64,000 nt of DNA from Gymnorhina tibicen (taxonomy: Eukaryota > Chordata > Aves > Passeriformes > Artamidae): assembly GCA_013399875.1 (NCBI GenBank), contig VXAZ01006886.1, positions 2,698,458 through 2,762,457 of the forward strand. Reading direction: 5' to 3'. Made by a program: the position numbers and the translations under genes. Below, piece after piece: positions 36,501 to 49,300 of this stretch. Every line of letters starts with the position of its first letter. The first letter of the stretch is position 1. The notes below the pieces were generated by a model. The model was not told where the DNA came from. It did no database searches and was given only the letters and a program-made list of their open reading frames with translations.

Positions 36501-39500
36501 GTTTCTGTTGAACATCAGATGCCACACAGGAGTTTTAGGCAAAAGTTTCTTGTAGCTCTTCCCCCTTTCTTTCCTTATGATATAATTTTTTTGGTCATAC
36601 ATTCATAAGTGTTTCTGGACATAGGGAAGTATAGAGTGTAGGTGGAGAACTGTAAAAGTTTTACTGTATTGTCACAGGCATTTTGATTGCCACCGCATAA
36701 TTTTATGATTGCTGAATTACTTCATAAGATTGTTAATGTTTTAGAAAAAACAAGTTACAATTTACATCAAATCAGTATCTATGTAATGAGGCTGTAATTA
36801 AAGGATTAATGAAAATGATTATTTTGCCAAATGCAATTTCTCATGCAGAAGTTGCAGGCTGGAATGGAAAAGGATTTCTGTTGGGTCCCTGGGGGGTATT
36901 GTCAGAAGAAGTCATATGGGTGTGGGTCCAAGGTGGTTTGGTGGTGTGTTTTTGGCTGAGCTCACACCCAACAGACCCAGAAAAGAGGCTGTTTGTAATG
37001 TCTAGCTGCCAGCTCTATTTTTCCATGTTCCCCAGAGAGGTGCAGTGGGGAAAAGAGATGTCCTCATTAGAGAGTCCAGTTTGTGAGGCAGTTCCTTCAA
37101 GTCTTTCTGATCTTTATGCAGTTCCCAAAGATGATTGCCAGCATGTTTCTTACGCAGTTGGAGCCCTCACCTGCTGTTCATGGTTGGTAGAAGGCCAGCA
37201 GAGTTTGTACTCTGTCTGTTGGGTAATACAGTCACCAGCCTTTGGAAAATTCTCCACTTGTGATGTGAAGGTGGGAAGTGTCCCGGCTGCCCATGGTGTG
37301 ATCTGCAGCCCACTGATACCACCTCTCTTAACCCCTGCTCTGCTGCTCTGAAAAACGGGAAAGGTTGGTTGGTGAGAAAAATAAGGCTGCACACCCTCAG
37401 CCTCTACTGAAGGGTTTGTTTCTCATGCTTGAATATAGTAGTGGGTGGTTTGTCTGGGTGCTTTAGAAACGGTTGAAGGTCTTGAGTGCTGGCTGATCCC
37501 CCACAGCTGGTTGTAGAGGACCAGCAGGAGGCCTGTTGTCAGTGTGGTGTCTGAGCTGCAGAGATAGAAAGTGCCGTGAGACAAGAGGGGAAACGGGACA
37601 AGGAGCTTCTCTCACAGGAAGTGAGAGACTGGGGTGAACACAGGGAACTGTAACAGGAGCTATTCACAATGCACTGCTTTGTTTAAGCTGTGCAGTTTAT
37701 AGACCCTGGATAATTTCTGGGCTCCCACCATCTGATTTGTCATCACACGTCTAGTTAGCCATTGACCTCTAGAAGTTTGGGATATCCAACTTTTAGTCAA
37801 ATAGTATCCTGCTCCTGCCACGGGGTATGGTACTTCAGTCTCACACTGTGCCCCTTGTTTGAGGGGCCACAGGTCATGCAGGGTTTCTTCCTCGGGTGGA
37901 AGTTCTGTTGTCATGCCTGTTAGCTAGAGTAGGATGCATTTCACACACCATCCTAAGATCCTGCCTGCTGGCCAGTAGCTTTTGATTTGGTTGTTTCTGA
38001 TTCCACAAGCACAAATATTGACATGGCTGTAAAACACGAATTCCAGGCTGGCAGTTCAGCCTTGCTTCTGTGAGATTCACACTGTTGCTTTGCCCTTGCA
38101 ATTTCTAAATCATATAACACTGTCTTCATTTTTCTCTAGTCTTTTTTTTTTGTGTGTGTGTGTTCCCTGCTGTAGGCTCCTAGAGATTAATTACAAGAAG
38201 TTTCTGGAGTAGCTCATGGCTCTGTAAATAAATCAAATAACTCAATGTGTGTGAACTGGCTTATTGCACACCAGGTTTTTGGGACAACACCTTTATCACC
38301 ATAAGGTTGTTTTCAAAAGGTTGTGCATGGAGCAGTAACTTAACTTTTTTTCAGGCTGAAGCAGGTGGGGCAGTAAGTATTTATCCTCAAAACCACTGAA
38401 GAATCTGAGTTGCTTCAGAGGGCTCTACAGGCCAATTCCCAGAGGAATCCTGCTCTGCATGGGACAGGGGCAATGACAGCCCTCCCTCCCTCCTGGCCGC
38501 TGTACTGTGTTGGGTTCTTACAAGCACAGTGGGACTTGCTTGGTGTGGTTTAGAGAAATAATAGTTTATGGGAAGTGCAGTGGAGTTGCATGTCTTGTGC
38601 TTTGTGGCTTGGCCTACAAACCCGTAGATAACATCAATGCGAGCTGATAGCACTGCTTTGTGCTCAAGGGGGATTTAAGTAGTTTTTGTTTACTTCTCTT
38701 TATTGAGAGCTTGATTTGCAAGGTAGAGCTAATGAGGATGATGTCTTGGCTCTGTGGAGAAGCTTTGCCCTGTACATCTGCAGGGTGCTTGTTGGTCAGA
38801 GACCTACTGAACCTTCCACACGTTAAGCTATGAGTGGGAAGACGGGATCACTTGTGTCATCAACTCAATTTCTCCGTAGCAGAACAACAGATACTATTAC
38901 ACTCTTAGAGAAACATCACCAACCCCCACCCCCAAACCTCCATCAAAATCAGCTTACAGCCCAGAGGAAAAAGAGAAAATGTGCTTAAGATAATGAAGGC
39001 AACTCTGTCTCCCTTTTTTTGTCTTTAACTGCAATGGACATCTACTGGTCTGATTCAAAATGAGTGTATAAAAATTTGAAAACGTTTGTAGCACCTAAGA
39101 ATGTTTTTGACTAACTCATCATAATACTTATTAGAATAAATGGCATATTCTAGTTATTACTCCCTTTTTTTCCTTTCTGGTTGCAGGGTGTTTGTGGATT
39201 TGACATTCATTTAATTGTTAAGATTGTGTAATCTGAATGTGGTGCTGTAGTATTTAAAGACAATAAAAATAGTGTGATTAATTAGGTATTTCTGCACAGA
39301 AAGTTGGTGCAGCTTTTAAACCAAGTACAAATGACTGATCTTCTCATTCAGTCAGTTACATCATGTTGTGTTTTGCTTTTTTTAGATCACATTGAGGTCA
39401 TCTCGTGGAATCTTCTGAAAAAACAAGAGTAATAGGAAGAAAATGTTTAATAAAAGTATCTTCGCTACACAGTCAGACTGAAACAGGAAAGGTTCATTGG

Positions 39501-41529
39501 AGTAAGTATTACAGGGCTGGGGTCTTTTTGGCTTGTTTTCTATTATCTTTTGCTTGTAAAGTCAGCATGGTTATTAGGCTTTTAGAGTATTTAACTTTGT
39601 TATAGTTATATTAAAAAAATAAATGGGTGACTCCGTGCTCGTTTCAGGTGATCAGCTGGTAATGGACTTGTGGATTCTCTCTGAACCATCTTCCATGTTG
39701 GAAGTAGTTGTATCTTGTGAAATTTAAATGGGTTTCAGATTTTTCTCTTGGCTGCTATGTATGCTGGCCATGGTTTTGAGCAGGGAGTTGTCTGGTATGG
39801 ATGTGATTACATATAAGCCCCTACTTGCTGGCAAAAATTAAAGCAGTGCTTGTACTTTCCAGGGAATTTGAAAACACACTTTTTTTTTGTCTGTAACTCT
39901 CCAGTCATGGCTCTTCTGAGTGACTTTAATATTTTTGTTGTCACTATTATTTGTCCTGTATTGTAGTTACATCATTCATCAAACTTGCTTAGGTTTTCAA
40001 TTTATGAATCTCAGATACATCTTTTCTTCACTGTTTTTAGTTCACTTCTAGCTTTTGTGGATTCTGGGCTGACACTTGTGTGTCTCATTTACGATAAAAG
40101 AAGCCTCTTCACCTAATGCAGGGACTGTGGATTGCGCCTTTTGCTACCAGATAAAGAAACATTTATATACTGATATAGTGTAATTCTTGATTTCTGTCTA
40201 CTTCATGTGCTTGAGATGAGAAATGTAATCATTTTTCTGCCACTTTGCATCAGATTGTCAGATGTTTAAACATACTCTTCTTAGAAACTGGGAAAAAACT
40301 GCCTATGTCTGATGCATTTTACTCATGCATTACTCATGTGATTATGTGAATGTAATTCTGCTGGAGTCACTGGAAATACTCTTGAATGCCTGGTTGGGAA
40401 TGAAAAATATCTGGCCATTAGAACTGAAAGTGGTTTTAATTTACAAGAAGTCTATTTTGGCATATTGCTTTATTACCAAGAGGAAATGATTCCTCTTAGC
40501 TTCTTCTTTAAACACGGATGTGTATAGGGTGTCATAATTTGGGTAGAAAAATGTCTGTGGAACCTAATCAGACAAGAAAAGCTTTTCATACTTGGTGTTT
40601 TTAACACAGTGTTTTTAACTGGCAGAATAACACGTTTGGATTGATTGATTTCCTGCCTTAAAAAAAATACTATAAAATTTTCAATGAAATGTGGATTTAA
40701 AGAAGTTGATGTGTGTTAATTCCCCTTCTCTAAGTACTTGAAAGAAGTGCTACAATTTTTAGTCAGCACATTTAAATTTGCATCAGTTCCTGATCTAGGC
40801 CATATGTCAAGTGACTGGTAAATATTCATGTGAAATATTCTTGTAGCACCTAATTTTGAATTCTGACCCCTGAAGTTTTCAGGAGCTGTGTTATGTGGAG
40901 TTATTTGTCTTTTACTGCCTTATTAGATTACACAGTAGAAACCCAGGCACCTGTTCACAATGTCCCAATGCAAACAAACAAACCAACCTATTTGCTGCCT
41001 GCACACTTAGTTTGACAAATTAATTCTTGACTCTGGTAATCAAGTTACCAAAACAAATAGACTATAAAGTTGGAACTGAGCTCCCCGAACAAATGAAGTG
41101 AAGTATGTCCACCGGAGACAGCTTTAGTCATTTTAAATCATTGTATTTAGGCTTGTGCCTGACACAAAACTTGCTCAGGTGTTCAGTAGTCAGTGAACTT
41201 GTGCTTCTTCCCTCCTCTCCCTTTTATTTTTTTAAAAGACTCAGAGAATTCCATTGTTACAACTTAAAATTGATTCTGATTTTTCCTTTTTGGGGAAATG
41301 TTTTGGAACCCTTTTTCTTGTTTGTTTTTAGTTGGATATTTGTTTGTACTTGTGTGTATTTCGATCATCACAAGGTATTTTGCAATTGGAGTTTTTTAAT
41401 TAAAGTACTAAGAGCATTAAAATAGAGTCAGAGTAGCGTCTCTATTTACAGTTAAAAAGCCAGGTGGAGTTCTCATGAAGTCTTAGAAGCAGATGCTGAG
41501 TCTCACAGCTGGGGAAAAGTAACCCCAGG

Positions 41530-41554
41530 AGCAGTCAGCCAAGGACTGACTGCT
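41530..41554. repeat. Small perfect inverted repeat
   Basis: AGCAGTCAG (41,530-41,538) and CTGACTGCT (41,546-41,554) are perfect reverse complements separated by 7 bases. The 9-bp stem is too short for a microRNA precursor. Confidence 0.7.
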
Positions 41555-44500
41555 GAAGGGATGCTGAAGGCTCTAAGGGTAGCTGCATTTCTGGGACACT
41601 CTGGAGCTTCCATCCATGGAGACTTGCAAAATTACGTGTGCACACTCCTAAGCAACATGCTTTAACTTCAGTGTTGGAGCTAATCTTGGGACCAGCTGAC
41701 TCCCAGAGGTTTCTTTCAGGCTAAATAGTCTATAATTCCTGCATAATCGTAAATATTTTTGGTCCTTACGGTGAATGGCCAGGGCTACTTTTGGCTTTAT
41801 TGCCTGTAACTTCATGACAAAGGTGTCAATAGTGTGGGGCTTTTAGGATTGTGCTTTTCTACCAAATGGCATTGTATTTCAACTTGTCTTCATAAATAAG
41901 TGTCATGAAAAAGGTGCATGAAGTACATCTAAATATTTGCATTAGAGTTGAATTGTTTGATTTCCTTCAGCGCTTGGTCAGCATTGAACAGTCCTGTTCA
42001 TATAACAAATGGCTGTGAACAGCCACCTCTGAATCTGTGTCGTGGGGGCGTTGAAGCTGGTGTTGGAAGGAAAATAACTGCAAAAATCCAGACTGAATTG
42101 TGTAAGAAACAGACCCCATCAGGAAGAATGTCTGGCCTGATGAAGCATGTAAAATTTATTTTTTTTTTTGCATTAAAGGGCATCTTTCTGCCTTGTAGGA
42201 TCCATGGCATCTCTGTCTGAGACTTAAGCACAGTCTGCTCGTGTGATAGCTCTGTGTTTTGGTCGGTGTGCCCTCCTTCCTTGTAGGTGAAAATTTCACT
42301 CCTCATTAATATTCAACTGGTTTTAATTATTTCACTTGTTCACCTCTCTCTGTAGATGCAGGCAGTCTGTCTGCTGGAGAATAATTCTCTTTCCTAGAGG
42401 TTTTGATCAAAATACCAGAAATAATTAAAAGGTGAATCGTTTAGTCCCCATGTGAAGAAGTATCTACTTATAGGAAAACCTCAGTTTATTTTTAACTTTT
42501 TTTTATAGTAGCATGTCATCTAGATGTAACATCTTAATAGCTGAAGGAAATAGCTGGCTGCTGGTGAGATTTAATGGTCTAGGTCCATTTGAACAGTTCC
42601 AAAGGAGAGGAAATATTAGCTATTTATATATTTTAAATATCTTACAAGTGGAATGTTTCCTTTCTGTTTACAGTGGAATAAAAAATTATTTTGAGTGGTA
42701 GAGCAGGCAAGGAAATACCAGAGAGCAGAACTAATACTGGTTTATTATTTCCTAGTTTTGTTGTCAGACTACTAAGAAGGCTGATACAATTCTTGTTTAG
42801 CAACAGGGTGACAGGGCCTCTACAGTTTACTTAGTAGAATAAATCAATAAAAGCACAGATTATTAATGCATTTTTTCGAATTCATGACGGAGACATTGCA
42901 TGGTAGTTCTAATAATAGCTTGGACTGTTAAAAAGCCAGGCCTTTAGGCTGTAGTTTTGCCTACATTTTTTGAAATGATCTTAAGAGCTGTCAAGTGGCC
43001 AGCCAGCCCTGGGGCTGTGAGAAACTGCCACTCTACCACTGCTCTTGCTTCTCTCTGCACCCTCACCGTGCTGGCACAAGCACTGGTGCAGCGTTATGGA
43101 AACAGCCTGTGCTAAAATGACATCTTTATTCTGGGCTATGGTTCACCTCTTTCTCCTCCTTTCCCATTCACTCTGACTGTCCAGTCCTCCTTCTTCCCTT
43201 GTGCCCCCTCCATTCACCTTTTTTGTTAAGCTTGGTTTTGTTTGTTTGTTTAAAATATCCATGTGAGCATGCCATCATTTAAATGTTCAGTCTGTTCTTG
43301 GGACTCAACATACCCTAACATTTCATGCTAGCCTCCTTGTCGTGTAAAGTGTCTGCCGTGCTCTGCAGTGCCAAAGGGAGTTATCCGGGTTGTGAACTCA
43401 CCAGCTCTAATCTTTTCCCAAATCTTTGGTCTCACCTTTCTGTCCTGGAGCGCACTATACTGAATGTGCTGCCCCTCGTGTCAGGGCCCGCTCTGCCTGC
43501 TGCTATTGAAAATTTTCCAAAATATCTAAGGGAGCTGTTTAGAAATGCTTTGAAAGGTGGATCTACCAGATGTTTTCTCACAGCCCAGTTGATATAGAAT
43601 ACTGAGTAACTGGCCTGGGCTTTTTTTCCTTTGAGCTTTTCTCCTTCTTGTCCCCCTGACTCTGTTGGTCAAGGTGTCAAATGAACTCATATGACAGTGC
43701 TTTTCTAATCTGCTGTTTTCTTCCATTCCTTTATATTCCCTCCCTTCTCAACCATGCAGAACTGCATTCCAGCGAGCTGAAAGGGAATGTTTTCTCATAG
43801 TGTCCCCAGCTTCAGTGGGACCCAGTGACTGGATGCTTCTAAAGACAATTTCACACGGTAATACTGAAATGTGAAAGGAGTTTTTCTTCTCCCTGCAACT
43901 CCCTTTACTTGCACCGTTCAAAAGGACGGCCTGAAACTCTTTATTTATATTTTAATGTATCTCCACAGTGATTTCAAGGTAGAGCAGAGGATGGCTGTGA
44001 ATCAGCTGTGAGAAGCTGATATGTTACTGTTTTGTGTTCGTTGTGAATTATGTGCTTCCTGTGCATTGTCGGAAGTCTGTCAGGAGCCTGGGACTTAAGT
44101 TTTATTCACTTGTTCAGTTCATCATGAATATTCTTTGGAGGGAGCAGCAAATGTGTGTGTGTGCCTGAGTATAAAGTAACAGGAAATAAGATTTTCCTTC
44201 TATCCTCCTCGTTCAAGCCAAATCTGTAAGTCTTCTGAGTCTGGAATACCATTTTAGTAGTGTTGTTTTCTGCATGTAGACTTTTTTCCCAGGAAAAAAA
44301 TTCTGAAGACAATCTCATTCAGAGCTAGTTTTAAAACTGTGCTTTCATTGAATTTTAGAATAATTTTCGTAAAAAAGGGATGACTAGAGGTAATCTAACC
44401 TAACCATCTGTTCAAATGAAGTTATTTAAGATTAAATTAAATTTTAATTTGAAACCAGCTAACATGTCTGCATTTTTTTTCATATCTCTAAGTCCTGTGT

Positions 44501-45260
44501 AAGTCAATTGCAAATTCAAGTACTCAGCATTTCTTGGAAACTGGGCCACTTTTATTTAGAGGCATTAATATCTAAGTAGAAACTGCATTCATTGTGGGTT
44601 TAAAATCCTGACTTCAGTTTTTAAAACTTGGTGCATAAGGCTATGGGTACACCAGAGGAATAAACCTACAGGAGATGAACAGTCAAAATAATCTGGGACA
44701 AAAAACCCTAATGAAATTATCTTTGTTTGTGGAAAATTAGCTGTATTTTGTGAGGAGAAGGAGAGAATCTAGACTTGATGGCTGAGAGACCACTCTTGGT
44801 ACCAGTGTGAGCACTGAGGGGGACTGAGGCCTTTGAAAAAGGCCTTTCATATTTTCTATACACAGATATTTTTAGAAAACTAAATGGTGATATTTTTATT
44901 CTGATTTTTGGAGGAACCCTGACTAAATGGACATTTAATTTTCCATTCCATAGGGCCAGCTCATGTGGCAGTTGAACTAAACCGCTGGGAAATATTTATA
45001 GTACCACATGATCTTTAAAAATAACTTTCCAGGCTACTTTGTAGATGTCTTGAATTCTTAAAATCTTTGCTTTTGTAGCTGGATAGCCATGACATTTGTG
45101 GAGTGGAAAGATCTCAGCTTTGATGATTTAGGCATTTGTATTTATCATCAAGCTGATCGTATTTTATTTTTAGATTTGGAAGCAGTTTGGATGGAAATTC
45201 ACCTATGCAGCTGTAGAGGGCCAGAACCTTAAGCGGGTTCACTCTTTAGGGCTGAATAAG

Positions 45261-45319
45261 AACTCCCGTGGCACGGTCTGCGGTGGTTTCCATGGTCTGC
45301 AGTGGCACACACGGGAGTT
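45261..45319. repeat. Inverted repeat, 10-bp arms
   Basis: AACTCCCGTG (45,261-45,270) is the exact reverse complement of CACGGGAGTT (45,310-45,319). Between the arms lies a near-duplicate word, GGTCTGCGGTGG then GGTCTGCAGTGG. The structure marks the left approach to the GC-rich minisatellite region. Confidence 0.75.
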
Positions 45320-45489
45320 GTCAGTGCACTGGGTGCTGGTTTTAAGAGGGTCACTGTCGGTCCTGTGTGACCTGGGAGGGGTGAACAGAAAATACAGTTC
45401 TTAGTAGCACCCGCACTACTTGGCGTGGGTGGTGCTTGCTCTTGTCACGCGAAACCTTCAAACCAAACCTCGGCCGCAATTCCTCATTA

Positions 45490-45535
45490 GCCCCCATGTC
45501 CCCCCCGATGTCCCCCCCGATGTCCCCTGTGCCCG
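45490..45535 (+). repeat. Short C-rich tandem repeat
   Basis: Three tandem copies of a CCCCCCGATGTC-like 12-mer within the GC-rich block. On the - strand it reads as a GDIGGDIGGDMG-type peptide, which is a repeat artefact and not a protein. Confidence 0.8.
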
Positions 45536-45850
45536 CTGCCGGGGGCGAGGGCCGGGTTCCCACCGCGCTGTGCCTGCTGCTCCCAGAGAGAGGCCGCTCC
45601 CTGCGCCCCTGGAAAACCGGGCACGTTTGTTGGAGGTGCTGTCCCTTTGTGCGGCTGTGGCCGGAGCGGGAGGCGACAGCCAGGAAGGGGAAAAGCTGAA
45701 CAGTGCTGCTCTGGCTGTGGGCTGCCCTCAGAGGGAGCTGCTGGTGGGGAGAAACGGGAGCGATGAGGGCACGGAACGGGAGCGATGAGGGCGCGGAACG
45801 GGAGCAATGAGGGCACGGAACGGGGCTGATGAGGAGGTGGAACAGGAGCC

Positions 45851-46031
45851 ATGAGGAGATGGAACGGGGCTGATGAGGAGATGGAACAGGAGCGATGAGA
45901 GGATGGAACAGGACTGATGAGGGGAGATGGTCGAGCTGGTGCCCAAAGTGCCCCTGTCACAGCCTGTGGCAGTCCCGGGCAGCTCTCGGACACTGCCCTG
46001 GGCTGCGGAACAGCTCCCGGGAATCTGGTAC
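45851..46031 (+). repeat. Exact ~181-bp duplicate, copy 1
   Basis: This segment recurs without any difference I can find at 46,212-46,392, offset by 361 bp. It includes four minisatellite units and about 100 bp of non-repetitive DNA starting TCGAGCTGGTGCCC and ending GAATCTGGTAC. Copy 1 ends immediately before a single N at 46,032. Confidence 0.95.
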
Positions 46032-46032
46032 N
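46032..46032. other. Single ambiguous base (N)
   Basis: One N sits exactly at the end of duplicate copy 1. Its position suggests an assembly join or gap-fill scar. Confidence 0.97.
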
Positions 46033-46211
46033 TGATGGGGAGGGGGAGCAGGAGCGGATGAGGGGATGGAACGGAGCTGATGAGGGGATGGAACAGGAGC
46101 GATGAGGGGATGGAACGGGAGCCATGAGGAGGTGGAACTGGAGCCATGAGGGGACGGAATGGGGCTGATGAGGGGATGGAACAGGAGCGATGAGGAGGTG
46201 GAACGGGGCTG

Positions 46212-46392
46212 ATGAGGAGATGGAACGGGGCTGATGAGGAGATGGAACAGGAGCGATGAGAGGATGGAACAGGACTGATGAGGGGAGATGGTCGAGCTGG
46301 TGCCCAAAGTGCCCCTGTCACAGCCTGTGGCAGTCCCGGGCAGCTCTCGGACACTGCCCTGGGCTGCGGAACAGCTCCCGGGAATCTGGTAC
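46212..46392 (+). repeat. Exact ~181-bp duplicate, copy 2
   Basis: Second copy of the segment at 45,851-46,031. Past GAATCTGGTAC it runs into unique sequence (GGATTGAGGAACAG), whereas copy 1 runs into an N and more minisatellite. The identity of the non-repetitive part means either a very recent duplication or an assembly artefact. Confidence 0.95.
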
Positions 46393-49300
46393 GGATTGAG
46401 GAACAGAAGAGGATGTAGTTCTGCAGAGCCATGAACTGGCACTGATCTAATGCATAAATTTGTCTTACATGTCTTCAGAAGAAATCAGACTTTTTCAATT
46501 TGTTTTTAAAACTTTTTTCTAAAGGCCTTCTAAGTTCCATCTTTCTACTAGGTTTTTTTTCCCTTGTTTGTTCTCAAATATTTCATTTATAGCTTGCTCA
46601 TCTTTTTATAGTACTAGATGTTTACGTAGTTAGACAAACGATTACAATGATTGTGTTGTGTAAGTGCTTAGTGTTTCTCCTGCTTAGACTACGTGATAGG
46701 CCGCTGCTGTTTCCTAGAAAATGACTGTGGTCAGATTGTCATCTCATCTGTTCTGGACAGTAAGATACTGTTCAAACACTGTTCTTGTGTGTCTGGATGG
46801 GGTAGCCCTTTTCACTACTGCAAGACTGTTTGGTTTTTTTTTTGCTTGGCCCCTTGACTGCCACATGACAGAGCAAGCAGTAGATAAAGAGCTGTATTGA
46901 TCACAGGGATGGCTGTCTTGGATGTGGTGCTCAACAGGCATAACAACTTATTACATAAAGCAAAAATCTGGATAAGCAGAGTGCCCTTAGTTTTTGCATA
47001 TCCAAAACAAGTTAGCTTCTGATATTCGTCCTTTATGTAAATATTCATGGGTTTAGTGAAAAGTAAATCCAGCTTTATATTTAACTTGAAGAGCTGTAGA
47101 TATTTATGTGCCCTTAAAATGCACCTGTGTTTAGAAGAGGTGATATAAAAGAAACTTATTTCTTAAGGAAAATTACTTTTTAATATATAAATAATCCTCC
47201 CCTCCAACTTTTTGCCATCTGTTTGGGATGATAGCATACTGATTTCATCCTCAGAGAACTGACCACATTTCAGGGGTGGGTGACATCATTTCGGATGTAA
47301 GATAGCTCTTCTAAAGATGTTTCCAAAGACAAGGTTTTCTTGGTGCTCAGGAGAATAAATGCTATGAGAGATAACAGGACATCAAAATTTTCCTCTAATA
47401 CTGCATTATATGTATGTTTATAATTTCCATCTTCTTTGCAGCTACTTTTACTTGTGTTTTATTAGTATTCTTCTGGATTATAGTTCAAGATAAAACATTG
47501 ACTGTTGTATTGAATTGGATTTTATGTTGATGTTCTTTTAACAACAGAAAAACAGACCTCAAAGGATGAGTGATAGGGGATTTGTGGTGAGTTCACAAGT
47601 AAAGGATTTAATGACAGCATGGGTTTTCATAATTGCTGCATTCTTCAAAAAGTTGGTTTTAGAAGAACTTATCTGGCACAGATAAATGCTGAGTGTTGAT
47701 GACAATTCAAGTGGATTTGGTACCTTTTAATGTCTAAGTCTTTTGCTGATATAATAAACTATTTTCAAAGGAGAGTTCATTGCATTGTTACTCCATGTCT
47801 CATTGTTTGCAGTGCTCCAGACAGGCTCTCTCTGAGCATGTTTTCAGGCAGTTCTTAATTTCATGATAAGCTTACAACCTCTCTCCCACGCTTATCCTTT
47901 GTATCTTCTTGGTTGGCATTGTTTTATGTCAGATATTTGCACCTCCTGGATTCAACTCCTGTACATGTGCAAGTTAATTACCCAACACGTGTAAAACTGA
48001 TTTCACCAGCTCTTGCTGCAGTGGTGTGAAGCCTTTGCAGCTGGGTGGTCCTGGGCGCTCAGTGATGTCCTGAAGCAGTCACAATGAATTTGAGCTTGGC
48101 ACAAGGTAGTCTTGCCTGCCTTCAGGAAAATGGGTGTGTGGTTTAGTAAGAGAACACAGCCCCAGCCTGTAACCACAGCTTCTGAAATCCTACTGATCCT
48201 TTAGTGTACAGAGTAAGTCTGTAACTCCTGGGGATGTTCTGAATGCCTTGTTAACTGGTACTGTGCAATGTTCCAGGGCTTCTGCTGGTGGCCAACACTT
48301 GCTGGAAGTGTTGCCTACATTTTTTTGTTTCCAAACTAGTTTTGCACCTGCTCTGTATAGCCCAGGCTGTATGATTCTAGTTCTGTTTTGGTTGAGAGGA
48401 AAATATGAGTGGGCTGCAATTGACATAAAAATATGAGTAGCTTACTTTTGACTGTCATCTGTCTTGAAACTATTCTAGAAATCAATGAAGAAGCAGCCTG
48501 CTTCTGGTAGCCCTTTTTTTATTTTGTTTGTTCTTCCCTTTTTTTCCTTCCCAAGTGGTCCTGTTGGTTAAATGATGAGATGTACTTCTGTTGGGAGGCA
48601 AGGAGAAAGCTATAAGGTCTCTTGGCTTCTGGAATAAGGCTGTTAGCACCAGAGCAAATTCTTCTGTCTGCCTAGAGATGGCAGGTCCTTTAAAAACCAA
48701 AACAGCAACACCCAATTGAGAAATCTTGTTGTAGGGCTTCTTCTTTGTGTACATTATATAAATAAATACCAAGATAAGTGATAAATTTTCTTGTTCTGCA
48801 GACATTCTACTCATCTGTGTTACATTTCTTTCCATTATTGTAAGCAGCTCTGGCAGAACTGCTGGTATGTTAAAATAAAAATTCATTAAGAGAGCGAGTG
48901 TGTGGGCACACACACATATATATGAATCTGAAATTTACAAGTTAAAGCTTAGAGAAAATTTACACTTTACATAGGAAGGTTTGAATGCTGTCTGTCAGTA
49001 CTGCCTTACTTAGAAAAGCATTTTGTATTGGGCTTTGCTGCTGTGAAATTCGAAGTCATTGATCAGACACTTGAGTAGCCAAGGTTAAGTGTTGGTTTAA
49101 TTACTTCCTTCTTTTGTATGTGAAGTTGTTGTTACTGTGACAGTGGGCAGGAATAGCTATGAGGTTAACAGCCTGAAATAGCTTTTTATTATTATTTTAA
49201 TTGTTGGTTTCTTCCTTTAGCTGGAAGTTGTTTAAAATGTCTCTGGTGCTGTTGCTCCCCATCCAGATGGCTTTTTGCCTTTGTTTCAGTTCCTAGATGT

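Larger units (their letters stand above)
29236..45240. other. Long non-coding stretch, no gene seen
   Basis: About 16 kb of AT-rich DNA in front of the minisatellite. It contains a T/G-rich block at 31,790-31,875, a GT microsatellite near 33,516, a small hairpin at 41,530-41,554 and a 180-codon + frame at 36,809-37,351 without recognisable similarity. Nothing supports a protein-coding exon. Confidence 0.55.
45751..46291 (+). repeat. 22-bp minisatellite in two arrays
   Basis: Roughly 20 units of a 22-bp repeat with consensus close to GGAACGGGGCTGATGAGGAG plus two variable bases. The first array (about 8 units) spans ~45,751-45,930. The second (about 12 units) spans ~46,033-46,291. Units differ mainly at GGAACAGGAGC versus GGAACGGGGCT. 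Because 22 is not a multiple of three and the minus strand lacks stop codons, long Ser/Pro/His-rich frames of over 200 codons appear; they are not genes. Expansion by unequal exchange or slippage is inferred. Confidence 0.93.

Noticed and set aside
37660..38101. Possible LTR or retroelement piece suggested by adjacent minus-strand frames
   Set aside because: No TG...CA termini, target duplication, primer-binding site or recognisable protein motif could be identified by eye.
41530..41554. Perfect 9-bp hairpin as a microRNA precursor
   Set aside because: The stem is far too short and no extended pairing continues outside it.
45487..46442. Minus-strand frames of 161-234 codons rich in Ser, Pro and His
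   Set aside because: They are translations of the 22-bp minisatellite and its duplicate in different frames and cross the N.
48482..48913. 143-codon minus-strand frame as a possible gene
   Set aside because: Low-complexity Lys-rich end, no recognisable domain, and it lies in apparent intron sequence antisense to PIK3CB.
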